Source: JANMZO01 sp963763135
Lineage (GTDB): Bacteria > Actinomycetota > Acidimicrobiia > Acidimicrobiales > JANYDT01
Reading direction: 5' to 3'
Length of the DNA: 64,000 nucleotides
Assembly (NCBI GenBank): GCA_963763135.1
Contig: CAVXNJ010000001.1
Span: forward strand, 62,001 to 126,000
Shown here: positions 47,935-56,048 of the stretch, piece by piece
How positions within the stretch are numbered: position 1 is the stretch's first letter
Layout of the letters: each line of letters begins with the position of its first letter
Program-made: the position numbers and the translations under genes
The notes under the pieces: generated by a model
What the model was told of the DNA's origin: nothing
Seen by the model: only the letters and a program-made list of their open reading frames with translations
Database searches by the model: none

Positions 47935-48303
47935 ATGATTACTTCCCAGCTCATCACCAATTTCGGTCTCGCCATCGGACTCGCCCTCACCGCAGTAATG
48001 ATGGTCTCGGCCGCAGCCACGGTTGTTGCCCCGTTCATTCCCAATCGGGACCACCAATCCGACAGGTCGACACAGAAGTACGATGCGTCCAAGTTCGCTG
48101 CATCAACATCGGGTACCAGCAGCGCTCAATCACGAGCTGACGCCGAGGATCGGCTGGCGCACGCAAAATCGCACCATCCGACGGCGAAGCGCTACCCGAC
48201 TTCAAAGGGCGTGACGAATCCGCAACGTGGAACCGTCACATCGCTTTTCCCTGACAGCAAACCGGCGGACTCACGACATCCAACCGGACAAAAAGTCGCC
48301 TGA
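47935..48303 (+). CDS. Small membrane-anchored protein of unknown function
   Basis: 122 residues, not recognised. An N-terminal hydrophobic helix (LAIGLALTAVMMVSAAATVVAPFI, ~12-35) is followed by a long hydrophilic, Ser/Thr/Lys/His-rich tail with no clear fold (KSHHPTAKRYPTSKG). AAAGGGAA lies 6-7 bases before the ATG. The tail is likely outside or loosely attached to the membrane. It could be a small stress-related anchor, given its SOD neighbour; function cannot be stated. Confidence 0.65.
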   Translation: MITSQLITNFGLAIGLALTAVMMVSAAATVVAPFIPNRDHQSDRSTQKYDASKFAASTSGTSSAQSRADAEDRLAHAKSHHPTAKRYPTSKGVTNPQRGTVTSLFPDSKPADSRHPTGQKVA

Positions 48304-48316
48304 CTCTTCCCCGTGT

Positions 48317-48350
48317 CGGCCGGTGCCACCAAGTTGTGTGGTGCCGGCCG
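48317..48350 (+). terminator. Hairpin after the small membrane-protein gene
   Basis: CGGCCGGTGCCAC (48317-48329) pairs with GTGGTGCCGGCCG (48338-48350): 13 positions including two G-U pairs in RNA, with an 8-base loop, 14 bases after the stop codon. No strong T-run follows. Likely a terminator. The remaining ~200 bp to the next gene shows nothing else. Confidence 0.6.
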
Positions 48351-48557
48351 ATGCCCATTTATACCCCTTCCAGGAACGCGGTCCTACCGATCCTTGGGTG
48401 ATACGTGCCTACCAACGCAACCTGGTGGAGCGGTGCTGACCTTCTGAGGGACAGCTTCGAACCACACCGTGCCGATCACGGCATGAAAGAATCGAGTCAG
48501 AAATGTTTCACCATCGACACTACGGGTACCTCGAAACCATGAGAGAGCCTCGCCCCG

Positions 48558-49112
48558 ATGTCGATCAACGATCGTTTCTCGGTTCGGCTCCCAGAGTTCA
48601 CGTCCACCGGTCGACGCATCATGGCTGACGACGACGGCACGACATTTAGTGTCGTTCGGTCCGAGCGAACTTTTGCGGCGCGTCTCACCTCCATCGCCTT
48701 GGCGCGCAACTTCGTTCGGTTGTTTGCGTTGCACTGGCCATTTTCGGGTCCTCGGTTGTCCGACATCGAACTGGCCACGAGCGAACTCGCCACAAACGCG
48801 ATCGTGCACGGTTGCGGCGAGTCATTCACGATCGAACTGGAGGGATCCCGGAACGGTTTCGTTGTCCGGGTCATCTCCATCGGAGCGCTCACCCTCCCGC
48901 AGATTCGACGTCCTTCGTCGTTCGAGCGAACCGGTCGCGGGCTGCTGATCGTGTCGCAAGTCGGTGACAACCTGTCAGCGATCGGGGACCGGCTTGGCGT
49001 CACGATGTCGTGCCAGTTTGATCTCGAGCGTCGAGAACACGACGCAGGTCCCATGGCCTACGGAGCCGTGACAGCATCAACGACATCATCATCAGACGGG
49101 AAGAACCAGTGA
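48558..49112 (+). CDS. RsbW-like anti-sigma factor kinase
   Basis: 184 residues, HATPase_c_2 fold. Seen: LSDIELATSELATNAIVHG (N-box with the Mg-binding Asn), a short variant of the D-x-G-x-G region in which the Asp is unclear, and RTGRGLLIVSQVGDNLSA (G2-box). Such proteins bind a sigma factor or phosphorylate a STAS antagonist. The stop overlaps the STAS gene (GTGA), which supports that pairing. The start at 48558 is uncertain; 48621 is another ATG. Confidence 0.85.
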   Translation: MSINDRFSVRLPEFTSTGRRIMADDDGTTFSVVRSERTFAARLTSIALARNFVRLFALHWPFSGPRLSDIELATSELATNAIVHGCGESFTIELEGSRNGFVVRVISIGALTLPQIRRPSSFERTGRGLLIVSQVGDNLSAIGDRLGVTMSCQFDLERREHDAGPMAYGAVTASTTSSSDGKNQ

Positions 49113-49429
49113 CGATCGAGATAGTTCCACCACTTCGGGTAACCCAAACCGAAACGGGATTCCACGTCGCCGGCGACATCGACGCCTCTACCGTCAGCAG
49201 CTTGGCGTTGGCACTCCTTCCCCTCCCGGGTGCCGGCGATGTCGAGCTCAACATGGCGAGCGTCGACTTTATCGACTCAAGCGGACTGCAGGTGCTCATA
49301 CAGGCCCATCAAAGTGCGGCTGATCAGGACCGGCGTATGGTCATCGCCTTTCCGTCGGCCAACGTCTCCCGCTTGCTGCATTTGAGCGGTTTGAGTGACG
49401 TACTCCACATCGTGAGAGCCGTTGACTGA
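49109..49429 (+). CDS. STAS-domain anti-sigma factor antagonist
   Basis: 106 residues, RsbV/SpoIIAA-like. The conserved VDFIDSSGLQVLIQAHQ segment contains the expected phosphorylatable Ser. It overlaps the kinase gene by 4 bp and is followed after 36 bp by a SpoIIE-type phosphatase gene, giving a complete kinase-antagonist-phosphatase switch. A sigma factor gene is not in the window. Confidence 0.92.
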   Translation: MTIEIVPPLRVTQTETGFHVAGDIDASTVSSLALALLPLPGAGDVELNMASVDFIDSSGLQVLIQAHQSAADQDRRMVIAFPSANVSRLLHLSGLSDVLHIVRAVD

Positions 49430-49465
49430 CGGCGATCCGCTCGAATCTTACGTTCCTGCGTCGTC

Positions 49466-51559
49466 GTGCGACAGACCGTGAGCGCCCTTCCGGACCAGCG
49501 CGGGCTGTCCTCCGTCGGTGGGACGGGACAGTTGGTCGAAATGAGGCGGCTACTCGACGAAAGCGAATCCCGGTTCAAGGCCCTGTTCTCTTCGACGGAC
49601 GAGGGTTACTGCTTCTGCGAAATCATCATCGGCCCAACCGGAAACGCCGTCGATTTCACATTCCTCGAAATGAACGAGCGCTTCTCGGAGATCACGGGCC
49701 TACGCGATCTGGTTGATACGCGCGCATACGATGTGTTCGACGGACTCGATCGGGAGCGACTGAAGTCCTACGAGCGAGTGGCCATAGGCGGAGACACCAT
49801 TCGGTACGAAAAGGAATCTCCGGCCACCGGCCGGTGGTTTGAAATCGTCGTGCTTCCGGTCGCGCCACTCGGTCGCTTCGTCGTCGTCGCCCGCGATCAA
49901 ACCCTGCCGCACGAAGTCGAACTCGCACGACGCACCAGCGAAGACCTGTTTCGCACGATTGCCGAAGATTCGCCGATGCTCATCTGGATGCTCGATGCCG
50001 ACGGCGGCATTGAGTTCGTCAACCCGACTTTCTGCAACTTCCTCGGCGTGTCGTTGGAGGAACTCCAGCAGCATCGTTGGACCCTCATCACCCACCCCGA
50101 AGACGGCCACGCCTACACCGAAGAAATGGTGCGAGCGGTTCGGGAGCGGGATCGGTTTCACGCCGAGACCCGGACCCTCAGGTCTGACGGCGTCTGGAGG
50201 ACGATCGAGTCGTGGGCGCAACCGCGTTTCGGTCTCGACGGCTCCTATCTCGGTCACCTGGGTACGTCAGCTGATGTGACCGAGCGGGTCGAACTCCAGC
50301 GAGAGCTCGACCGTATTACCGAACTGGCCCGTGATCGGGTAGAGCTCATTTCAAATGTGGTGACCGCGATCGAGTCGGTGAGCGGAGTGAAGGCACGTGC
50401 TCAGCGTCTACTTGACCAACTGGTTCCACGGATTGCCGACTTCGGCTCCGTCGAGGCGCCCTATCAGGCCGAGTACGTACTCGCCGCTGCGCACCAGGAC
50501 CCGAACCGGCTCGAGGTGCTGCGAACGCTTCGCGAACGTCATCGTCCGGACCGGGAAGCCGGGGTCGTGTCGGACCATTCACCGATCGACGAACGCTCCA
50601 CGTTCCCGACCGGCCTCGGAGCACTCTCAGAATTCTCGGTTCCTCTTGATCTCGGTGGAGGCATCCGAGGTTCATTGTGGCTCGGGGTGTCCGAGATCGA
50701 TCGCGCTCCGCTCGGGCCGGTCGACCGTGCTCTGGTCACTGACATCGCCGAGCGGGCCGGTGTCATGCTCGCAGCAGCGCGGCTGCACGAAGCTGAGCAC
50801 AACATAGCGATTCGGCTGCAGCAGGCCTTGCTCCCAAACAAGTTGATCGAACACGATCGCGTGCAGCTGAGCGCCCGCTACGAGGCGGCCGGTGCTCTGC
50901 TCAACGTCGGCGGCGACTGGTACGACTCGTTCACGTGGCCAGACGGGTACGTCGGCATCGTGGTCGGCGACGTTGTTGGACACGGCATCGAAAGTGCCGC
51001 GGCGATGGGGCGCCTGCGTTCGGTAGTCGCGGCGTTGGCTCCACACCTGGGGCCGAATCCGGCCGCCCTCATTGACGCGTTGGCCCATTTCATGGAAGGC
51101 CCGAACGGGACCGACTACGCCACGGTTTGTTGTGCGGTGCTGAACACGGAAACCGGCCAACTTCGCTATTCGTCGGCCGGCCATCCACCGATGCTCGTGG
51201 TGTCGAGAGAAGCTCCGCCGATCTGGCTCGACGCCGCACAGTCCCCACCCATTTCGGCTCTGGCCGGACACCCACGGTCGGAAGCCAGCGTCGAGATCAC
51301 CGAAGGTGCAGTCGTATTCGCCTATTCCGACGGTCTCGTCGAGCGACGCGGCGAGTGCATGGATACGGGTTTGGCCCGGCTCGAGCAGACCGCCAGCCGG
51401 CTCGTCCTGAGCGATCCAACGCAACCGGAAGGTGCGCGAAGTACGGGTACCGGGGGCAGTTCGGGAACTACGGCCGACCAGGTCGTGGACGCACTGCTCA
51501 GCGGGTCTTCCGAAGACGATGTGGTCGTCGTAACCATGCGTTATCTCGAGCGGCCCTGA
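49466..51559 (+). CDS. PAS-PAS-(GAF)-SpoIIE phosphatase
   Basis: 697 residues. Domain order: PAS 1 at ~25-145 (SRFKALFSSTDEGYCFCEII), PAS 2 at ~155-280 (DLFRTIAEDSPMLIWMLDADGGIEFVN ... TSADVTERVELQ), a GAF-like linker region at ~290-440, then a PP2C/SpoIIE phosphatase at ~450-697 with the metal-binding Asp residues in NVGGDWYDSF, VVGDVVGHGIESAAAMG and VVFAYSDGLVERRG. It would dephosphorylate the STAS protein on sensing a signal. The GTG start at 49466 is 36 bp after the STAS stop. The signal is unknown. Confidence 0.9.
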   Translation: MRQTVSALPDQRGLSSVGGTGQLVEMRRLLDESESRFKALFSSTDEGYCFCEIIIGPTGNAVDFTFLEMNERFSEITGLRDLVDTRAYDVFDGLDRERLKSYERVAIGGDTIRYEKESPATGRWFEIVVLPVAPLGRFVVVARDQTLPHEVELARRTSEDLFRTIAEDSPMLIWMLDADGGIEFVNPTFCNFLGVSLEELQQHRWTLITHPEDGHAYTEEMVRAVRERDRFHAETRTLRSDGVWRTIESWAQPRFGLDGSYLGHLGTSADVTERVELQRELDRITELARDRVELISNVVTAIESVSGVKARAQRLLDQLVPRIADFGSVEAPYQAEYVLAAAHQDPNRLEVLRTLRERHRPDREAGVVSDHSPIDERSTFPTGLGALSEFSVPLDLGGGIRGSLWLGVSEIDRAPLGPVDRALVTDIAERAGVMLAAARLHEAEHNIAIRLQQALLPNKLIEHDRVQLSARYEAAGALLNVGGDWYDSFTWPDGYVGIVVGDVVGHGIESAAAMGRLRSVVAALAPHLGPNPAALIDALAHFMEGPNGTDYATVCCAVLNTETGQLRYSSAGHPPMLVVSREAPPIWLDAAQSPPISALAGHPRSEASVEITEGAVVFAYSDGLVERRGECMDTGLARLEQTASRLVLSDPTQPEGARSTGTGGSSGTTADQVVDALLSGSSEDDVVVVTMRYLERP

Positions 51560-51616
51560 GTTCATAGCGAGCGGCCGTTGGCTCATAGCTGGCGGCCGTT
51601 GATTATCTCGAGCGGC
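51541..51616 (+). repeat. Degenerate tandem repeats at the end of the SpoIIE gene
   Basis: Two 21-bp units (51562-51582 and 51583-51603), both reading TCATAGC..GCGGCCGTTG, sit between two copies of TTATCTCGAGCGGC (51541-51554, coding, and 51603-51616). The pattern suggests duplication of the phosphatase 3' end. They open the 317-bp stretch to the next gene, in which I see no other gene or RNA. Confidence 0.65.
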
Positions 51617-51876
51617 GGGAGCTTCCGTCGGCTCGACATACGGTGCCAGGGGGTGACACAACCGCCGGGACCGAATGTCGGAGCATCCCCACGGCCTTTC
51701 ACCGCCCAAACGCAACCGACGACAGTCGGCGTTCGGGGACGCTACTTTGGGGTAGCGCACATCCCCGCATGAGCGGTCAAATCGTCAAATCCAAATCGTC
51801 AAATCCTGGCATCGACAACATCGGAATCGTGGCCCGGCCACGGCCGTTTGCGGTGTCGCCCAACCCAAGGAAAACA

Positions 51877-52665
51877 ATGCGAACCATCAACGTGACCATC
51901 TGGAACGAATACCTGCACGAGGTCAAGGAGCCCGAAATCGGCAAGGTGTACCCAAAGGGTATTCATGGAGCGTTGGCCGAAGAACTCAGCGTCAACACCG
52001 ATTTCAACATTCGCACGGCGACCTTGGCCGAACCATCGCACGGGCTCACCGACGACGTGCTCTCGAGCACCGACGTGATGATCTGGTGGGGACACATGGG
52101 ACATCACCTCGTTGACGACGCGGTCGTGGACAAAGTGCATCAGCAGGTGCTGAGCGGCATGGGACTCATCGTGTTGCACTCCGGCCACTATTCAAAGATT
52201 TTTCGCAAGCTGATGGGCACCAATTGTTCGCTCACCTGGCGCGAAGCCAACGAAAAGGAACGCCTTTGGGTGGTCGAACCGGCCCACCCGGTCATGAAAG
52301 GTATGCCGCCGTACTTCGAGATCGCAGCCGAAGAAATGTACGGGGAGCGTTTCGATGTTCCGACCCCCGACAAACTGCTCATGGTCAGCTGGTTCCAAGG
52401 GGGCGAGGTGTTCCGGAGCTGTGCCACCTGGCAGCGTGGTCACGGCCAGGTCGTCTACTTCCGTCCGGGTCACGAGGAATATCCGACCTATCACAACGAG
52501 CACGTCATCAGGGTCGTCACCAACGCGTGCCGGTGGGGTGCAAGAGAAGTGAACATCCCGACAAACGACGCACCAAACGTGCCGGTCGCACTCGAATGGG
52601 TTCCCGGTGCATCGGAGCGCGCGACAGCCGCGGCCAAGGCCGGTTCCGAGAGCGTGGGCTCATGA
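51877..52665 (+). CDS. ThuA-like trehalose-utilisation family protein
   Basis: 262 residues, glutamine-amidotransferase-like fold of the ThuA family. Seen: VTIWNEYLHEVKEPEIGKVYP, VMIWWGHMGHHLVDD, LIVLHSGHYSKIF, the acidic segment EEMYGERFDVP, and VVYFRPGHEEYPTYHNEHV. The ATG at 51877 has CAAGGA upstream, so the longer upstream frame is discarded. The gene overlaps the following oxidoreductase by 4 bp, the usual ThuA-ThuB arrangement for disaccharide oxidation. The sugar is not known. Confidence 0.86.
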   Translation: MRTINVTIWNEYLHEVKEPEIGKVYPKGIHGALAEELSVNTDFNIRTATLAEPSHGLTDDVLSSTDVMIWWGHMGHHLVDDAVVDKVHQQVLSGMGLIVLHSGHYSKIFRKLMGTNCSLTWREANEKERLWVVEPAHPVMKGMPPYFEIAAEEMYGERFDVPTPDKLLMVSWFQGGEVFRSCATWQRGHGQVVYFRPGHEEYPTYHNEHVIRVVTNACRWGAREVNIPTNDAPNVPVALEWVPGASERATAAAKAGSESVGS

Positions 52666-53684
52666 CCTCACCCCACCGAATCGGCGTGATCGGAACCGGC
52701 GGCATCGCCCGGTCCCACGTGATCGGTTACCACGCCGCCGGAGTCGAAGTTGCTGCGCTGTGTGACACCAACAGCTTCACGCTTGCCGCCCGGCAAAAGG
52801 AATGGGACGTCGCGAACGGCTACGAGAACTACGAAGATCTGATCAACGATCCATCGATCACCGCGGTTTCGATCTGCACCCCGAACGCGTCGCACCACCC
52901 GATCACCCTGGCTGCGGCCCGGGCCGGAAAACATGTTCTGTGCGAAAAGCCGGTTTCGCTCGATCTCTCCCAAGCCGAAGAGATGATTGCCGCCTGTCAA
53001 ACCGCGGGAGTCGTCTTTCAGGTTGGGCACCACATGCGCTCATGGGCTGCTGCGCTCCAAGCCAAATCGATGATCGATGAGGGCCGCATCGGCAAGGTGA
53101 CCTATGCCCGTTTCCGCCAGGCCCACGATTGGGCCGGCTCGCCCGTCGTGCGTGGCGTGTTCGGGTCGAAGGAAGCATCGGGCGGTGGCACACTGCTCGA
53201 CAACGGCTGTCACCTGTTCGACCTGGCGCGCTACTTCTGTGGAGACGTCCGTGATGTCTATGCGCGCGTATCAACGCGGAAGTTCGACATCGAGGTCGAA
53301 GACACCGCCATGGCATCGCTCGGGTTCGTCTCCGGGGCCATGGGACAGGTCGAGGTGGCCTGGACCGGAACCGGCTGGCAGGAGGCCTTCTGGGTGTTCG
53401 GCACCGAGGGATCACTGGAATGCGACAACCGCGTCGGCGCCAACATCCTCACGCACCGCTACCGCAACTCCGGCGCGACCACGTGGGATCTCACCGATGT
53501 CGCGACGTACGACCTTCAAGGCCTGAAGCCCCACACCCAGCATGTCGCCAACTTCCTCGCCTCGATCGAAGGGACACGCGACATCGTGTGTACGGGTCAC
53601 GACGGGCTGGAAGCCGTCCGCTTGGTACTCGCGTCCTATGAGAGCGCAGCCAAAGGCACTCCCATTGTGGTCACCGACCAGTGA
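52662..53684 (+). CDS. Gfo/Idh/MocA-family oxidoreductase
   Basis: 340 residues. NAD(P)-binding IGVIGTGGIARSHVIGYHA, the SICTPNASHHPITLAAARAGKHVLCEKPVSLDL region with the conserved EKP Lys, and a C-terminal alpha/beta domain GTLLDNGCHLFDLARYFCG with the catalytic-type His. It oxidises a sugar, inositol or related hydroxyl group. It is coupled to the ThuA gene (ATGA), so ThuB-like action on trehalose or a related disaccharide is plausible. Confidence 0.9.
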   Translation: MTSPHRIGVIGTGGIARSHVIGYHAAGVEVAALCDTNSFTLAARQKEWDVANGYENYEDLINDPSITAVSICTPNASHHPITLAAARAGKHVLCEKPVSLDLSQAEEMIAACQTAGVVFQVGHHMRSWAAALQAKSMIDEGRIGKVTYARFRQAHDWAGSPVVRGVFGSKEASGGGTLLDNGCHLFDLARYFCGDVRDVYARVSTRKFDIEVEDTAMASLGFVSGAMGQVEVAWTGTGWQEAFWVFGTEGSLECDNRVGANILTHRYRNSGATTWDLTDVATYDLQGLKPHTQHVANFLASIEGTRDIVCTGHDGLEAVRLVLASYESAAKGTPIVVTDQ

Positions 53685-53709
53685 CCTGACCAGTTGCCTG
53701 ATTCAGAGA

Positions 53710-53721
53710 TCCGCCGGCGGA
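53710..53721. terminator. 12-bp palindrome between convergent genes
   Basis: TCCGCCGGCGGA at 53710-53721 sits in the 38-bp gap between the oxidoreductase and universal stress protein genes, next to a repeated AGAGATCCGC. It may help end transcription from either side; no T-run is present. Confidence 0.4.
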
Positions 53722-53722
53722 A

Positions 53723-54607
53723 TTAGAGATCCGCAGCAAACACCCGAAACTCAATGACGGGAACCGGCGAATGGTCAACGATCGATCCTGCCACGCTCCC
53801 ATGAACATAACGAGACAGTCCGGTGCGTGCGTGGGTAGCGACGACCACGAGCGCATCGGGTTCGTCGCGTAGAACGTCAGCGAGCCCAAGAGCCGGTGAT
53901 ATGGGGTCATACTGCACGCGGTTACTCACCGCGACTCCTGCGGTAGGAAACCGGGTCAGCACCTGATCCAGGTACTCGGTCGGATCGCCCTCGGGGCCGT
54001 AGCGTGGAGTCGGCGGATAGTCCTCCCGCAACGGAGCGAGGACCTGCTCGACCACGGTGACCAGTTGAAGTGGCATTCCGAACTGCTTGGCCCACGGCAG
54101 AACAAGCGAAAGAGCGACCTCGCTATCCGACGTTCCGTCCAGGGGAACGACCAGACGCCGGAACCGGTGACGGAAATCGACTTGAGCCGCGCGGCCGACG
54201 AGAACCACCGGGAGCACCGAACGCCGGGAGAGTTCTTCGGCGGTGGAACCCACGATTGCGACCGCTCGCCCGTGCCCGTGCGTCGACATGCAGACCATTG
54301 CTTCGCGTTCGTCAGCCAGATCGAGAAGACCCACCACGGCGTCGGGGTTCACGACCACCTGCCACCAACCCAGCTTGTGCTCATGGGTGAGGTCGGCCAG
54401 ATATGACTCGTTGGCCAGACGATCCTCCGCCACCACCTGCGCAAGGCCGACCTTTACCCCGAGGGATTCCGCCAGGTCAAGCGCAGGACCGATGGCCCGT
54501 TCCGCGTGGTGGGAACCGTCGAGTGGAACGAGCACTGTACGAGGAACCGTGACGTGTGTGCCGCTGTTGCCGGGGGTGCCGTGCCGGGTGGTCGCTGCGT
54601 CATTCAT
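53723..54607 (-). CDS. Universal stress protein, two UspA domains
   Basis: 294 residues with tandem Usp domains (~22-145 and ~150-292), each starting with a strand and Asp (TVLVPLDGSHHAERAI; RLVVPLDGTSDSEVAL). The first ATP-binding loop reads STHGHGRAVAIVGSTAEEL, the second ATHARTGLSRYVHGSVAGSI; the second keeps the G-x9-G-S/T form best. Tandem Usp proteins are common in actinobacteria and respond to hypoxia or stress. No regulator site is obvious. Confidence 0.9.
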   Translation of the reverse strand: MNDAATTRHGTPGNSGTHVTVPRTVLVPLDGSHHAERAIGPALDLAESLGVKVGLAQVVAEDRLANESYLADLTHEHKLGWWQVVVNPDAVVGLLDLADEREAMVCMSTHGHGRAVAIVGSTAEELSRRSVLPVVLVGRAAQVDFRHRFRRLVVPLDGTSDSEVALSLVLPWAKQFGMPLQLVTVVEQVLAPLREDYPPTPRYGPEGDPTEYLDQVLTRFPTAGVAVSNRVQYDPISPALGLADVLRDEPDALVVVATHARTGLSRYVHGSVAGSIVDHSPVPVIEFRVFAADL

Positions 54608-54722
54608 GCACGATCTTGTACCCGCTTACACTCCGTTGAAACGCCGGGCATCTGCCGTTTCGCCGAGCCAAGCCAAAACAAACCCCGTGCCCAAGCAAAC
54701 CCCGTGGTGCGGATGCATGCAA

Positions 54723-54751
54723 CAGCTGTCTCTGCTGCAGCAGCTGTCTCT
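54723..54751. repeat. Direct repeat in the USP/YihY divergent region
   Basis: CAGCTGTCTCT at 54723-54733 and 54741-54751, 18 bases apart; AAACCCCGTG is also repeated upstream of it at about 54680-54710. The 247-bp gap between the divergent genes holds no other feature that I see. Confidence 0.55.
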
Positions 54752-54854
54752 ACCGAAACAATCGTGCACCGGGGGTTTGGTCCATTCGCCGAACGGATAC
54801 CAACTGTCAGCCTCGTTCAATGGGGTTTTGCACTTTCCTTCTGACGTGGACCAC

Positions 54855-55988
54855 ATGCCCGCCCCGACGCCGAAACCAGCGCGAAACAACGCAGCGCCAG
54901 TCCCGCCAATCCCGACCACGCCTGCGCTAACTGATGCAAACGCACCGGGCGTTGCGAACGCTCCCGGGATCGGTAAACGTGTAGAGCGGCTCTTGCGACG
55001 CGTCGATGCCGTTCAGCAACGGTCACCGTCTCTCGGATTTGTGTTCGGTGTGATCAAAAAGCGCGGCGACGATCGCGGCGGGCTTTTGGCTGCCCAACTC
55101 GCATTCTCCGGGTTCATGTCATTCTTCCCGTTAATTCTCGTAATCGTGACGGTTACGTCGTTTCTTTCGGAACGGTCGCCGGCGATTGCCGAACGAATCC
55201 GAACCTCCGTGCTGTCGGAGTTTCCTGTGGTCGGATCCGATCTCACCTCAGAGGCCGGACACTTACCCGGCAGCGGTATCGGTCTATTGGTCGGCTTCGC
55301 CGGCTTGGTATGGGGCGCGTTCGGGTTCACCCAATCCCTGCAGTACACGTTCTTGGAGATCTGGCACGTCCCGCACAAGAACCGACCCGGCTTCGTCTTC
55401 CGGATGGCCCACGGCCTCGCGGTGTTCGCGCTATTGGGCTTGGCTGGCGCTGGAAGCCTGACGCTCGGGCTGCTCGGCACGCTCATCAAGAACTCGAGAG
55501 TCGTCGGGGCGATCGGACTCCTCGGCGCCGCGGCAATCACCGCCGGGCTCTTCTTCGCCATGTTCTGGCTCTTGAGTCCGCGAAATGTCCGCATCGTGGA
55601 TCTCATTCCCGGCGCTGCACTTGCGACCATCGGATGGCAGGCGCTGCAGCTGGCGGGCATTTGGCTGGTTGGCGGCCAGCTTCGGCGGAGTTCCGAGCTT
55701 TACGGCACGATCGGAGCGACAATTGGCCTCATCTGGTTCCTCCAGCTATTCAGTCAGATCCTGATCTACGCGTTGGAGGTGACCGTCGTCCGGAAGGATC
55801 ACCTCTGGCCCCGTTCGTTGTTGCAGCCACCCCTGACCGGGCCTGACATCGCGGTCCTGACCTCGATGGCATTACAGGAGGAACGGCGTCCTGAAGAGCA
55901 CGTCCGCGTCGACTTCGAACCCACCGCCAGCAGCCTTTGCGACCCGTCTGGAACCGGTGATCGCCACCGACGTGACGAAGTCGTATAG
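54855..55988 (+). CDS. YihY/BrkB-family membrane protein
   Basis: 377 residues. After a Pro/Ala-rich ~40-residue head there are six membrane segments (about 90-110, 155-180, 200-225, 235-255, 275-295 and 310-330) with family features RGGLLAAQLAFSGFMSFFPLILVI, VWGAFGFTQSLQYTFLEIWHVP, and YGTIGATIGLIWFLQLFSQILIYALEV. This family includes BrkB and the so-called RNase BN misnomer proteins; no enzymatic role is proven. The ATG at 54855 lacks a strong ribosome site, and GTG at 54846 is possible. It lies 60 bp upstream of ftsH. Confidence 0.85.
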   Translation: MPAPTPKPARNNAAPVPPIPTTPALTDANAPGVANAPGIGKRVERLLRRVDAVQQRSPSLGFVFGVIKKRGDDRGGLLAAQLAFSGFMSFFPLILVIVTVTSFLSERSPAIAERIRTSVLSEFPVVGSDLTSEAGHLPGSGIGLLVGFAGLVWGAFGFTQSLQYTFLEIWHVPHKNRPGFVFRMAHGLAVFALLGLAGAGSLTLGLLGTLIKNSRVVGAIGLLGAAAITAGLFFAMFWLLSPRNVRIVDLIPGAALATIGWQALQLAGIWLVGGQLRRSSELYGTIGATIGLIWFLQLFSQILIYALEVTVVRKDHLWPRSLLQPPLTGPDIAVLTSMALQEERRPEEHVRVDFEPTASSLCDPSGTGDRHRRDEVV

Positions 55989-56048
55989 TCGCTTGTAGAG
56001 ACACTCCCTGAGGTTTCGACACACCATACGGTGGGTAAGGAGCCAAAC

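Noticed and set aside
50672..51760. 362-residue minus-strand open frame opposite the SpoIIE gene
   Set aside because: No motif; the plus strand has the phosphatase signature residues in frame.
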